A stretch of DNA of 64,000 nucleotides from Labrys sp. KNU-23 (GTDB taxonomy: Bacteria > Pseudomonadota > Alphaproteobacteria > Rhizobiales > Labraceae): NCBI RefSeq assembly GCF_008330945.1, contig NZ_CP043489.1, positions 4,909,501 to 4,973,500 of the forward strand. The letters run 5' to 3'. The notes beneath the pieces were generated by a model. It did not search any database, was not told the origin of the DNA, and saw only the letters and a program-made list of their open reading frames with translations. This document shows positions 27,265 to 35,220 of the stretch, piece after piece. Numbering within the stretch: the first letter of the stretch is position 1; each line of letters starts with the position of its first letter. Both the position numbers and the translations under genes were made by a program.

Positions 27265-27924
27265 CTAATCCCGCACCGGCGTGAGAATTTCCCGCAAAGT
27301 CATCCGGCGAAAGGCCGCAACGATGGCAGCGCCTTCCTTTTCGTCCACCGAAACCGCCAGGCGCATGGTCGCCTCGCCGAGCTGCCAGACCGTGAAAGCG
27401 GTAGCGGCATAGGCCGAAGCATCTGCCGCTCCGTGGGCCCGCGCCATGGCGTCGGCCAGCATGCCGCCGCAAATGCGGCTTTCGGCAAGTTCGAGGGCCG
27501 CGAGCTGCTTGTCGGCCTGTGTGCCCGACCAGATATCGCGCATCACCGGTTCCGCCCGGTAGATGTCGTAATAGATGTCGATCAGCGCACCATAGGCTGC
27601 CTCGAGATCCGCGACCGATTTCACCGGGAGAAGGGCGTCCTCGATACAGCGGCGGCTCTCGGCGCTGCAGCGCTCGGCAAGGCTGCGGATGATCGCGCTC
27701 TTGTCGGGGAAATATTGATAGAGCGAGCCGATGGAGATGCCGGCCTGTTCGGCGACCTCGCCCATTTTCAACTGGTCGCTGCCGCGCGCTCCGATCATCG
27801 CCGTCGCCACCGCCAGGATCCTGTCCATGCGCTCGCGGCTGCGCTGTTGCACAGGCATACGCCGGGGAGGGGGTGCAGTGCCCGCCTCGGTGGGAGAGGT
27901 GGGCGGAGATCTTTTTGCAGCCAT
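27265..27924 (-). CDS. TetR/AcrR-family transcriptional regulator
   Basis: A 219-residue TetR regulator. The DNA-binding domain reads RMDRILAVATAMIGARGSDQ then KMGEVAEQAGISIGSLYQYF with PDKSAII. The C-terminal helical domain binds an unknown ligand. It is divergent from an NmrA-like gene and a DUF1772 gene, and the 78-bp spacer holds two nested inverted repeats, so it probably represses that operon and itself. Confidence 0.93.
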   Translation of the reverse strand: MAAKRSPPTSPTEAGTAPPPRRMPVQQRSRERMDRILAVATAMIGARGSDQLKMGEVAEQAGISIGSLYQYFPDKSAIIRSLAERCSAESRRCIEDALLPVKSVADLEAAYGALIDIYYDIYRAEPVMRDIWSGTQADKQLAALELAESRICGGMLADAMARAHGAADASAYAATAFTVWQLGEATMRLAVSVDEKEGAAIVAAFRRMTLREILTPVRD

Positions 27925-27938
27925 GGCTTGACAGTAAA

Positions 27939-27984
27939 AACATGAGGGATTATCACATTCTCAAATATGAGAATTACTCATGTT
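27939..27984. promoter_or_regulatory. Two nested inverted repeats, probable TetR operator
   Basis: ATTCTCA (27957-27963) and TGAGAAT (27968-27974) form a perfect palindrome with a 4-nt centre. Around it AACATGAG (27939-27946) faces CTCATGTT (27977-27984), also perfect. Both lie between the divergent TetR and NmrA-like genes. The symmetry is directly visible; regulator binding is inferred. Confidence 0.6.
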
Positions 27985-28002
27985 TATCAGCGGGAGGTCG
28001 AA

Positions 28003-28851
28003 ATGGCAAATGATCATTGGTCCGAGGGGACTATCCTGGTGTTGGGCGGCACGGGCAAGACCGGCCGCCGGGTCATCGAAGGGCTGAAAAAAGAGGGGCG
28101 GGCCGTGCGCCTCGGCTCGCGCAAGGCGCAGCCAGCCTTCGATTGGGAAAGGCCCGAAGGCTGGGCCGCCGCCCTCGACGGCGTCGCCGCCGTCTATGTC
28201 GCCTATCAGCCGGACCTGGCCTTGCCGGGCGCGGTGGCGGCAGTGAGCCGTTTCTTCGCCGAGGCCAAGATGGCCGGCGTCGGCAAGATCGTGCTGCTGT
28301 CCGGGCGGGGCGAGCCGGAGGCCCAGGAAGCCGAACAGGCGCTGCAGGCCACCCATCTCGACTGGACGATCCTGCGCTGCAGCTGGTTTTTCCAGAATTT
28401 CAGCGAGAATTTCTTCCTCGACGCCATCCAGGCCGGTGAGGTCGTCTTGCCCGATACGCCTGCGCCCGAGCCCTTCGTGGACGCCGACGACATTGCGGAA
28501 ATCGCCGTGGCCGCGCTTGCAGATGCCAGGCATTCTCGCCAGCTCTACGAGATCACCGGTCCTGAAGCCCTGACCTTCCAGCAGGCCATTGCGACGATCG
28601 CCGAGGCGGCTGGACGCCGCATCGACTATGTGCCGGTATCCCAGCAGGCTTACCGGACCGGGCTGGCCGAGCAGGGCTTGCCGCCGGAGGTCGTCGAACT
28701 CGTCACCTATCTGTTTGCCACCGTGCTCGACGGTCGTAACGAGCAGGTTGCCGATGGGGTCGAGCGCGCGCTGGGGCGCCCACCACGTGATTTTGCCGAT
28801 TACGTCGCCCGCACCGCGGCCACCGGTATCTGGGGAGCAGACCATGCTTGA
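28003..28851 (+). CDS. NAD(P)-binding NmrA-like / NAD(P)H azoreductase-type protein
   Basis: A 282-residue atypical short-chain dehydrogenase of the NmrA/QorB kind. The N-terminal dinucleotide-binding motif is VLGGTGKTGRRVIEGL. Further features are IVLLSGRGEPEAQEAE, TILRCSWFFQNFSENFFLDA and EPFVDADDIAEIAV, as in NmrA-like redox sensors and quinone reductases. No catalytic Tyr-x-x-x-Lys is evident. The ATG at 28003 has GGGAGG upstream; a farther ATG at 27967 falls inside the operator palindrome. Its 3' end overlaps the DUF1772 gene by 8 nt. Confidence 0.9.
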   Translation: MANDHWSEGTILVLGGTGKTGRRVIEGLKKEGRAVRLGSRKAQPAFDWERPEGWAAALDGVAAVYVAYQPDLALPGAVAAVSRFFAEAKMAGVGKIVLLSGRGEPEAQEAEQALQATHLDWTILRCSWFFQNFSENFFLDAIQAGEVVLPDTPAPEPFVDADDIAEIAVAALADARHSRQLYEITGPEALTFQQAIATIAEAAGRRIDYVPVSQQAYRTGLAEQGLPPEVVELVTYLFATVLDGRNEQVADGVERALGRPPRDFADYVARTAATGIWGADHA

Positions 28852-29338
28852 GCGCATTCTCTACGTCACCACCTTCACGGCCGCCGTCGGCAGCGGCCTG
28901 GTGGCGGGCATCTTCTTCGCCTTCTCCAATTTCGTCATGCCGGCCCTGGAGCGCGTTGCTCCGGCGAGCGGCATCGCGGCGATGCAGGCGATCAATGTCA
29001 CCGTGATCAATCCCGGCTTCATGCTGGCCTTCATGGGCACGGCCGTGCTTTGTCTTGGGCTTGCCCTGGGCTCCTGGTTCTGGCTCGGGGCGTGGAGCGG
29101 CAAGCTGCTCTTGCTGGCCAGCCTGGTCTATCTCATCGCCTGTGTCGGCGTGACCATGGCCCTGAACGTGCCGCTCAACGACGCCCTCGCCGTGATCCAG
29201 CCGGAAACCGCCGAGGCCGGACAGCTCTGGCAGCGTTATCTCGTGGACTGGACGTACTGGAACAGTGTCAGGACGGCGGCTTCGGCACTCGCCATGGTGT
29301 TCTTCATGGCGGTCCTGATCGCACGCCGCGCAGGCTGA
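28844..29338 (+). CDS. DUF1772 (anthrone-oxygenase-like) membrane protein
   Basis: A 164-residue protein with four predicted membrane spans (TFTAAVGSGLVAGIFFAFSN; PGFMLAFMGTAVLCLGLALG; LLLLASLVYLIACVGVTMAL; AASALAMVFFMAVLIARRAG) and the NVPLNDALA and LWQRYLVDWTYWNSVRTAAS motifs of the DUF1772 family. Some eukaryotic relatives are anthrone oxygenases; the bacterial role is unproven. The start overlaps the end of the NmrA-like gene by 8 nt, so it is translationally coupled and under the same TetR control. Confidence 0.9.
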   Translation: MLERILYVTTFTAAVGSGLVAGIFFAFSNFVMPALERVAPASGIAAMQAINVTVINPGFMLAFMGTAVLCLGLALGSWFWLGAWSGKLLLLASLVYLIACVGVTMALNVPLNDALAVIQPETAEAGQLWQRYLVDWTYWNSVRTAASALAMVFFMAVLIARRAG

Positions 29339-29356
29339 CAATCGACATGGATCCGT

Positions 29357-29375
29357 TGGGGGCCGGCAGCCCCCA
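29357..29375. terminator. Possible bidirectional terminator hairpin between convergent genes
   Basis: TGGGGGC (29357-29363) and GCCCCCA (29369-29375) form a 7-bp GC-rich stem with a 5-nt loop in the 49-nt gap between two convergent genes. There is no T-run, so termination is uncertain. Confidence 0.35.
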
Positions 29376-29387
29376 GGGCAGGACGCC

Positions 29388-30008
29388 TCAACGTCCGAAT
29401 ATGCCCTTGAAGAACTGGGCCACGCTGTTGCGCTTCTTCTTGCGCTCGAGTTCGCCGGCATCCTTCAGCCAGGTGATCTGGACGACGCGCCGCTCGCCTG
29501 CGAATGGCTTGTGGCCATGCCAGGAATTGGCGGCCCGTCGAAAACCGAAGCATGAGCCCATGACGGGCGATATTTGCGCCGTCATGTCGTCGAAGTCGTC
29601 GGGCCCGTTCAGCACGCGCAGGCAGCCACCGTCGTCGTCCCAATCATCGTTCAAATAGACGAGGAAGGTGGCGAGCTTGCTTTCGCTGTCGGTGTGAATG
29701 CGGCCGTCCTTGAGCTGCGAGAGCCGACGGATCGTCGTCAGCCGGGGCAGGGGATCGAGATCGAGGCCGAGCTTGTCGGATAGGGACCTGGCCATCGCGC
29801 TGCTTTCGAGCTCCGCGACCAGGTCCCGGAAGCTGCCCCGCAACGCCATGTCGGCGACGGTCAGAAAGCCGGGTTTGTCGATGGCCGGAAAATCCCGCCG
29901 AAGTGACGAGATCTTGTCTTTCTGAAGAAAACCCTCGCCGATGATATGGCGGTAGGGCTTGTCATGAATTTCAGCATTGCGGATGACATCGAGGTCGATG
30001 ACATGCAT
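29388..30008 (-). CDS. 2-oxoglutarate/Fe(II)-dependent oxygenase (prolyl 4-hydroxylase-like)
   Basis: A 206-residue oxygenase. The iron facial triad is visible as HTDSESK (His and Asp) and the distal NSWHGH, with the 2-oxoglutarate-binding Arg in FAGERRVVQITW. The barrel core includes LATFLVYLNDDWDDDGGCLR. The fold resembles prolyl-4-hydroxylase-type and 2OG-Fe(II) proteins that modify proteins or cell-surface components; the substrate is unknown. The C-terminal tail is lysine-rich (ERKKKRNSVAQFFKGIFGR). It stands alone, convergent to the DUF1772 gene. Confidence 0.88.
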   Translation of the reverse strand: MHVIDLDVIRNAEIHDKPYRHIIGEGFLQKDKISSLRRDFPAIDKPGFLTVADMALRGSFRDLVAELESSAMARSLSDKLGLDLDPLPRLTTIRRLSQLKDGRIHTDSESKLATFLVYLNDDWDDDGGCLRVLNGPDDFDDMTAQISPVMGSCFGFRRAANSWHGHKPFAGERRVVQITWLKDAGELERKKKRNSVAQFFKGIFGR

Positions 30009-30367
30009 CGCCGGTCACTCCTGGAATGCATGCGCCGGCTGGCAATGCCTGCACGGTGCTGCCCGAGCGTCCCCCGGCCCTGAGCGGATATGACGGCCTG
30101 GAATGTCTCGCTGCCTCGTGTCGTGGTCAAGGTGCTTTTGGTTTATGGGGGCCCCTGCGGAGCTTTGCTGCCTGCCCCTGTCGTGACGGAGCTTGCCTTG
30201 GCGCCCTTGCTGCAATCTGTCCGATAGGAGAATCGTGTCGGCGCGCCATATTATTGCTGGATCCGGGGGCGGTCGTGCTTGAATGCCCCCGCCGCGCTTC
30301 CCAATATTGAGGGAAACTTTCGGGGCCGCTTCACCGGCGCCTTCCCTTCCTTCGTGAGGATCTTTCC
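30009..30367. other. Gene-free interval ahead of the Mrp gene
   Basis: No supported gene or RNA is visible. It presumably contains the divergent promoters of the oxygenase gene and of the Mrp gene, but I see no clear promoter or operator. Confidence 0.3.
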
Positions 30368-31498
30368 TTGTCCCTGACGCCCGCCGATGTCCAACGCGCC
30401 CTCGAACTCGTCAAGCTGCCGGCAAGCGGCCAATCGCTGCCTTCAACCGGCCGGTTGACGGAAATCCGCATCGACGGTTCGAAGGTGATGTTCGCGATCG
30501 CCATCGATCCCACCGAGGCGCGGGCGATGGAGCCGGTGCGGGCGGCGGCGGAAAATGCGGTGCGCGGCCTGCCGGGCGTCACCAATGTGCTGGTGGGGCT
30601 GACGGCGGAGCGGCCGGCCGGTGCCGCGCGCCAGGACCCACCCGGGCCACGGGCACAGGCTGCCGCCCATAACGCGCCGCAGCAGCGGCCTCCCGTTCTG
30701 CCCAGCGTGAAGCGTGTCATTGCCGTCGCTTCCGGCAAGGGCGGTGTCGGCAAGTCGACGACCGCCTGCAATCTCGCCATCGCCCTGGCCGCGCAGGGGC
30801 TGAGCGTCGGGCTGCTCGATGCCGACATATTTGGACCATCGGTTCCAAAACTCCTCGGGCTGACGGACAGGCCCGAACAGAACGCCGACAAGAAGATCAT
30901 CCCGCTCGAGGCCTATGGCGTGAAGGCGATGTCGATCGGCTTCCTGGTCGACCAGGAGACCGCGATGATCTGGCGCGGTGCGATGGTGCAGTCGGCGCTT
31001 ACCACGCTGCTGCGCGATGTCGTCTGGGGCGAGCTCGACGTCATGGTGGTCGACATGCCGCCCGGCACCGGCGATGCGCAGCTCACCATGGCGCAGAACA
31101 CGCCTCTGGCCGGCGCGGTGATCGTCTCGACGCCGCAGGATCTCGCCCTGATCGACGCGCGCCGCGGCGTCGGCATGTTCCAGAAGGTGAACGTGCCGAT
31201 CCTCGGCATCATCGAGAACATGTCCACCTTCTCCTGCCCTAATTGCGGCCATGTCAGCCATCTGTTCGGCCATGGCGGCGCGCGGCGCGAGGCGGAAAAG
31301 CTCGGCGTGCCCTTCCTCGGCGAATTGCCTCTGTCCATGGAGGTGCGTGAGCGCTCGGATGCCGGCAGGCCGGTTGCCGCCACCTTGCCTGATAGCCTCG
31401 AGGCCGGCATCTATCGCCGGATCGCGGCGCAGGTCTGGGCCGGCCTGTCGGGGGAAGGTGTTGATCAGCGCCCCCAGCCGCGTATTGTCATCGAGTGA
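30368..31498 (+). CDS. apbC: Mrp/ApbC/NBP35-family Fe-S cluster carrier ATPase
   Basis: A 376-residue P-loop ATPase that binds and delivers Fe-S clusters. An N-terminal MIP18 (DUF59)-type domain (about 1-85) is followed by a Pro/Ala/Gln-rich linker and the ATPase domain: deviant Walker A ASGKGGVGKST, DADIFGPSVPKLLGL, VVDMPPGTGDAQLT, and the cluster-binding CPNCG motif. The likely start is TTG at 30368, with GAGGA about 8 nt upstream; no in-frame ATG fits better. It is followed after 52 nt by the CinA-like gene on the same strand. Confidence 0.93.
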   Translation: MSLTPADVQRALELVKLPASGQSLPSTGRLTEIRIDGSKVMFAIAIDPTEARAMEPVRAAAENAVRGLPGVTNVLVGLTAERPAGAARQDPPGPRAQAAAHNAPQQRPPVLPSVKRVIAVASGKGGVGKSTTACNLAIALAAQGLSVGLLDADIFGPSVPKLLGLTDRPEQNADKKIIPLEAYGVKAMSIGFLVDQETAMIWRGAMVQSALTTLLRDVVWGELDVMVVDMPPGTGDAQLTMAQNTPLAGAVIVSTPQDLALIDARRGVGMFQKVNVPILGIIENMSTFSCPNCGHVSHLFGHGGARREAEKLGVPFLGELPLSMEVRERSDAGRPVAATLPDSLEAGIYRRIAAQVWAGLSGEGVDQRPQPRIVIE

Positions 31499-31550
31499 CG
31501 GCCGGCCACCTTTCGCCGGAACCCGACAACGACATCATTCGGAAATCCCT

Positions 31551-32321
31551 ATGGAAACGCCCTCCGCAAATCTCGAGCACGCCGCCCCGGTATCCGTGAC
31601 GGCCGCTATCCTCGTCGTCGGCGACGAGATTTTGTCGGGCCGGACCAAGGACAAGAACATCGGCTACATCACCGAGTTCCTGACGGGAGCGGGCGTGGAC
31701 GTGAAGGAGGTGCGTGTCGTTCCCGACGAGGAGGATCGTATCGTCGAGGCCGTCAATGCCCTGCGCGCGCGCTATGACTATGTGTTGTCGACGGGCGGCA
31801 TCGGACCGACCCATGACGACATCACCGCCGATTCCGTCGCCAAGGCTTTCGGCGTCGGCATCGAGATCGACCCGCGCGCCGTCGAGGTGATGACCAGGCA
31901 TTATGGCGGCACCGCGAACCTGACGCCCGCCCGCCTGCGCATGGCGCGCATTCCCGATGGCGCCGAACTCGTCGACAATCCCGTCTCCGCCGCGCCCGGC
32001 TTCATGCTGGGCAATGTCATCGTGATGGCGGGCGTGCCCAACATCATGCAGCGCATGCTCGACAATGCCATTTTGAAGATGCGCACCGGCGCGGTGACGC
32101 TGTCCGACAGCGTTTCGCCGGGGCCGGGGATCGGGGAGGGCGCTGTCGCCGAGCCGCTCGCCGCGATCGCGCTGGCTCATCCGGAGGTCTCGATCGGCTC
32201 CTATCCCTCCTTCGGCCCGGCCGGCTTCCAGACCCAGCTGGTGATCCGGGGCAAGGACGCCGCCAAGGTCGCCGTCGCCAAGGCCGACATCGAGGCGATG
32301 GTCGCCACCATCAAGCGCTGA
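31551..32321 (+). CDS. Molybdopterin-binding / CinA N-terminal (MoaB-Mog fold) protein
   Basis: A 256-residue protein with the MoCF_biosynth fold of CinA N-terminal domains: TAAILVVGDEILSGRTKDKN, VRVVPDEEDRIVEAVNALRA and the signature VLSTGGIGPTHDDITADSVA. The C-terminal CinA amidase domain of full-length proteins is missing, as in many alphaproteobacterial homologues. CinA-type proteins process damaged pyridine nucleotides (NMN, ADP-ribose); which of these applies to short forms is unclear. Its transcript probably ends in the hairpin at 32422-32468. Confidence 0.9.
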   Translation: METPSANLEHAAPVSVTAAILVVGDEILSGRTKDKNIGYITEFLTGAGVDVKEVRVVPDEEDRIVEAVNALRARYDYVLSTGGIGPTHDDITADSVAKAFGVGIEIDPRAVEVMTRHYGGTANLTPARLRMARIPDGAELVDNPVSAAPGFMLGNVIVMAGVPNIMQRMLDNAILKMRTGAVTLSDSVSPGPGIGEGAVAEPLAAIALAHPEVSIGSYPSFGPAGFQTQLVIRGKDAAKVAVAKADIEAMVATIKR

Positions 32322-32421
32322 GCGCCGGTTTTGCCGGATCGGCCCGCAAAATGGCGTGGAACGTTGAAGACTTGACTTGATCCGTTCGATTTCGCCGCTA
32401 TGAAGAGCGACCCGCGAACCC

Positions 32422-32468
32422 GCAAATTATGGCTCGTCGGATCGGAAATCCGATGAGCCATAATTTGC
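32422..32468 (+). terminator. Strong 21-bp hairpin followed by T-run, probable terminator
   Basis: The arm GCAAATTATGGCTC... (32422-32442) pairs over all 21 positions with 32448-32468, with one G-U pair and a 5-nt loop (CGGAA). AGGATTTTT follows. It lies 100 nt after the CinA-like stop and can terminate it, or act as the first element of the gpt leader. Confidence 0.7.
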
Positions 32469-32486
32469 AGGATTTTTAACATTTGC

Positions 32487-32532
32487 AAAATCTATCAGCT
32501 TCATCCACCCGTGAATGAAGCTGATAGATTTT
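32487..32532 (+). promoter_or_regulatory. 18-bp hairpin in the gpt leader abutting the ribosome-binding site
   Basis: AAAATCTATCAGCTTCAT (32487-32504) and its exact complement at 32515-32532 form an 18-bp stem with a 10-nt loop. The base lies directly before GCGAGGGA and 16 nt before the gpt ATG, so it could affect transcription (its right arm ends in T-rich sequence) or translation. No known riboswitch was recognised. Confidence 0.6.
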
Positions 32533-32548
32533 TGCGAGGGACCGGATC

Positions 32549-33049
32549 ATGAACTCGCCGAAGCCCGACAAGGCCTTCCCCGTATCCTGGGATCAGTTCC
32601 ACCGCGATGCGCGCGCGCTTGCCTGGCGATTGTCCGGCAGCGGCCCCTTCAATGCCATCGTCTGCATCACGCGCGGCGGCCTGGTCCCCGCGGCGATCAT
32701 CTCGCGCGAACTCGGCATCCGCCTGATCGAGACCGTCTGCATCGCCTCCTATCACGACTACAAGACCCAGAGCGGTCTGCAGGTGCTCAAGGACGTCGAC
32801 GAGAAGCTGGCGGCCAATGGCGGCGAAGGCATCCTGGTGGTCGACGATCTTGTCGATACCGGCTCTACCGCCAAGGTGGTGCGCGACCGCCTGCCCAAGG
32901 CGCATTTCGCCACCGTCTACGCCAAGCCGCTCGGCCGCCCGCTGGTCGACACCTTCATCACCGAGGTGAGCCAGGATACCTGGATCTACTTCCCCTGGGA
33001 CATGGGCCTAGCCTTCCAGCCGCCGATCGCCCAGGGCTCCGAGGGCTGA
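32549..33049 (+). CDS. gpt: Xanthine phosphoribosyltransferase
   Basis: A 166-residue purine-salvage enzyme converting xanthine (and guanine) plus PRPP to XMP (GMP). The PRPP-binding loop is EGILVVDDLVDTGSTAKVVR, and ITRGGLVPAAIISRELGI and the C-terminal WIYFPWDMGLAFQPPI are typical of Gpt. The ATG follows GAGGGA at suitable distance. Two large hairpins precede it, suggesting leader control. A palindromic family-D repeat follows the stop. Confidence 0.94.
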   Translation: MNSPKPDKAFPVSWDQFHRDARALAWRLSGSGPFNAIVCITRGGLVPAAIISRELGIRLIETVCIASYHDYKTQSGLQVLKDVDEKLAANGGEGILVVDDLVDTGSTAKVVRDRLPKAHFATVYAKPLGRPLVDTFITEVSQDTWIYFPWDMGLAFQPPIAQGSEG

Positions 33050-33091
33050 TATCGGCAGGTAGTGGAAATGCCGTATCGGAACGAACTCTTC

Positions 33092-33163
33092 CTGGGATTG
33101 CAGGTATCCCTGGCTTGAGAGCAGATCACGGTCAGAAGCAGGCAGGGATGCCTGCAATCCCGG
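33092..33163. repeat. Palindromic intergenic repeat, family D, copy 1
   Basis: CTGGGATTGCAGGTATCCCT near 33092 faces CAGGGATGCCTGCAATCCC near 33143, forming a long, nearly perfect stem. It sits between the convergent gpt and kinase/glycosyltransferase genes. Related arms occur at 47225-47338. Confidence 0.7.
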
Positions 33164-33174
33164 ACGATACGCCT

Positions 33175-34983
33175 CTAGCCCGGCTGCCCGATGCGTAGAC
33201 GCTCCAGTTCTTCCCGACAGCTCCGGATGATCGGCTCCGCGCTCGGGCCGACATGCGCGCGGAAATGGGCCAGCATCTCGTCCGTCGGCAGACCGAGTTC
33301 GTCGAAGCCGATCATGTAGTTGCGGATACGGTCATGCCAACTGATCGTATAGGGCGCGCCCATCGGCCGGTCGAAACGATGGATCCAGCGCAGGAAGGGC
33401 AAGCATAGGGTGCGCCCGCCCGCCTGGCGGAATTTCTCGTGGATATAGCCTTCCTCACCGCCGAAACCGCGGAAGAGCTTGTTGTAGCCCGGCCAGGCCG
33501 CGCGGCGGCAGGCGTAGAGGCCGAGCCCCTGCATCGGGATGTCGAAGGGCGCCGCCTCGGGATCTCGCCCCGCGGAGTCGAGCGCCCAGGTGCCATACAT
33601 GCCACCGGCCCATTCCGCCTTCCAATGGGTGGAAAGGGCCATGAGGTCGTCGCTGACCAGCGGCCCCTGCAGCAGGTCGTTGCTGCCGGGATGCTGCTCG
33701 AAATAATGCAGCAGCCTGGCCAGTGCCCCCGGCACCAGAAGGACGTGGCAGTCCAGGCAGACGACATGCTCGCCTGCAGCCTCCTGCATCACGAAATCGC
33801 GCACGGCCGTGCCGATGCTCTCGGCCACCGGAATGTAGCGAAACCCGCCGGAACTCTTGGCAAGGCGGCGCAGGGCATCGCCGCACATTCCGTTCGGATT
33901 GTTGTCGACCACCAGGAATTCGAGATCGTCGGCGACGTCGGGATGATAGAGCCGCAAGGCCTGCAACGTGAAATAGACCCCATCATAATCGTCGAACGTC
34001 GCCATGCCGATGCTCAGGCGCTTGCGCGGTGCGGCGATGGCCGGCTTGGGGAAGAACCAGTCGCCGGCCGGGCGCGCCGTTGCTGCCGACACGGCGTCCG
34101 ACTGCTGGCGCGCCTCGATCTTGCTTTGATGGGCCGCATTCGCCACCGGCAGGCCGGCGTCGAGCGTTCGGCGCAGGAAGCTGTCGAGCCAATGGCCGGG
34201 CTGGCCGAAGCGGGCCTTGACCATCGGGACCTGACGGGCGAAATCGGTGAGCCTGGCCTCGATCGCCGCCGATATGCGCTGGTCGGGATGCTGGGCGAGT
34301 TCGAGAAAGAAGCGTCGTCTGTCGGACGAGACCGTCTGCAGGTCGGGTTCGGCGCCTTCATGGCGCTGCGGGACCAGAACGAGGGCGCTGGGCCATTCGG
34401 CCGCATGCCCCTCCGCCAGGGCCTCCGGCTTGATCACGGCGCCTGCCTGGGTGAGGGAGGCGTAGGCATCGATGAAGGCCGGCGAGGACAGGATGCGGGC
34501 CGATGCCTGCGCATGCGGCGCGAGGGCGAGCGTGCCCGCCCTGACGGACGTTTCCGTATCCCCGAGGCAGACGAGATCGTCGGCGAGGAACTGGAAGCCT
34601 TTTTCGACGAGCCAGGCCGCCAGGCTGGTCTTGCCGCAGCCGGGAGGACCGGCAATCAGCACCACCTTGCCCTCATGGGCTACGGCTGCGGCACGTAGAA
34701 CCGGACGGATGGACGCCGTTGCCACCACGCGGCCGATCTCGTCGAGCAGGGGATGCAGAGCCTCCGGCCAGGACAGGTCCTTCCAGACCAGGGCGCCGTC
34801 GCGATAGAGTTCGAGCCGTCCCGAAGCCTGGCGGTAAAGGCGCAATGTCGCCGGTGGAACCTGCGGCTGGCTGTCGCTGGCGACATGCCAGAAATAGGGC
34901 CAGATCTCTTCGTCCAGATCGTCAGGATAGATCAGCGCGAGCTCGATGCCGCAAAGCCTGATCGAGAAAGTGCTTTCGCTCAT
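33175..34983 (-). CDS. Fusion of HprK-like P-loop kinase domain and family 2 glycosyltransferase
   Basis: A 602-residue two-domain protein. Residues about 1-270 resemble HPr-kinase-like ATPases: Walker A GPPGCGKTS (about 112-120) and FLADDLVCL (about 132-140). Residues about 322-560 form a GT-A glycosyltransferase: KRLSIGMATFDDYDGVYFTL, LEFLVVDNNPNG, EHVVCLDCHVLLVPGALARL (a DxD-like DCH), and FRGFGGEEGYIHEKFRQAGG. The start MSESTFSIRL at 34983 is chosen; farther upstream codons lack family character. Neither the acceptor nor the phosphate target is known. No polysaccharide cluster is adjacent. Confidence 0.85.
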   Translation of the reverse strand: MSESTFSIRLCGIELALIYPDDLDEEIWPYFWHVASDSQPQVPPATLRLYRQASGRLELYRDGALVWKDLSWPEALHPLLDEIGRVVATASIRPVLRAAAVAHEGKVVLIAGPPGCGKTSLAAWLVEKGFQFLADDLVCLGDTETSVRAGTLALAPHAQASARILSSPAFIDAYASLTQAGAVIKPEALAEGHAAEWPSALVLVPQRHEGAEPDLQTVSSDRRRFFLELAQHPDQRISAAIEARLTDFARQVPMVKARFGQPGHWLDSFLRRTLDAGLPVANAAHQSKIEARQQSDAVSAATARPAGDWFFPKPAIAAPRKRLSIGMATFDDYDGVYFTLQALRLYHPDVADDLEFLVVDNNPNGMCGDALRRLAKSSGGFRYIPVAESIGTAVRDFVMQEAAGEHVVCLDCHVLLVPGALARLLHYFEQHPGSNDLLQGPLVSDDLMALSTHWKAEWAGGMYGTWALDSAGRDPEAAPFDIPMQGLGLYACRRAAWPGYNKLFRGFGGEEGYIHEKFRQAGGRTLCLPFLRWIHRFDRPMGAPYTISWHDRIRNYMIGFDELGLPTDEMLAHFRAHVGPSAEPIIRSCREELERLRIGQPG

Positions 34984-35220
34984 GCCTTGTCCTGTTCCGT
35001 CTTCATTGTCGATACCACCGTCTTGGCAAGGGCGACCCGTGTGGAAGGATGCAGAGCACGAGCGGGCGAGGCCTTGCAAGGCCCTGGCCAAATCGGCTGA
35101 CACAGCAGTCGCCGGTGACGATGTCACGGCGCCCAATTAATTTTAGCTGTTGCCGATATGTCACCGACTTTTACTTGCCCCGAAAGTATAGTTTGTCTCG
35201 TGTTTTTCGAGGGGGATTCG

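Noticed and set aside
32422..32535. Known purine or other catalogued riboswitch before gpt
   Set aside because: The structure is two simple long hairpins without the conserved junction or loop sequences of purine aptamers.
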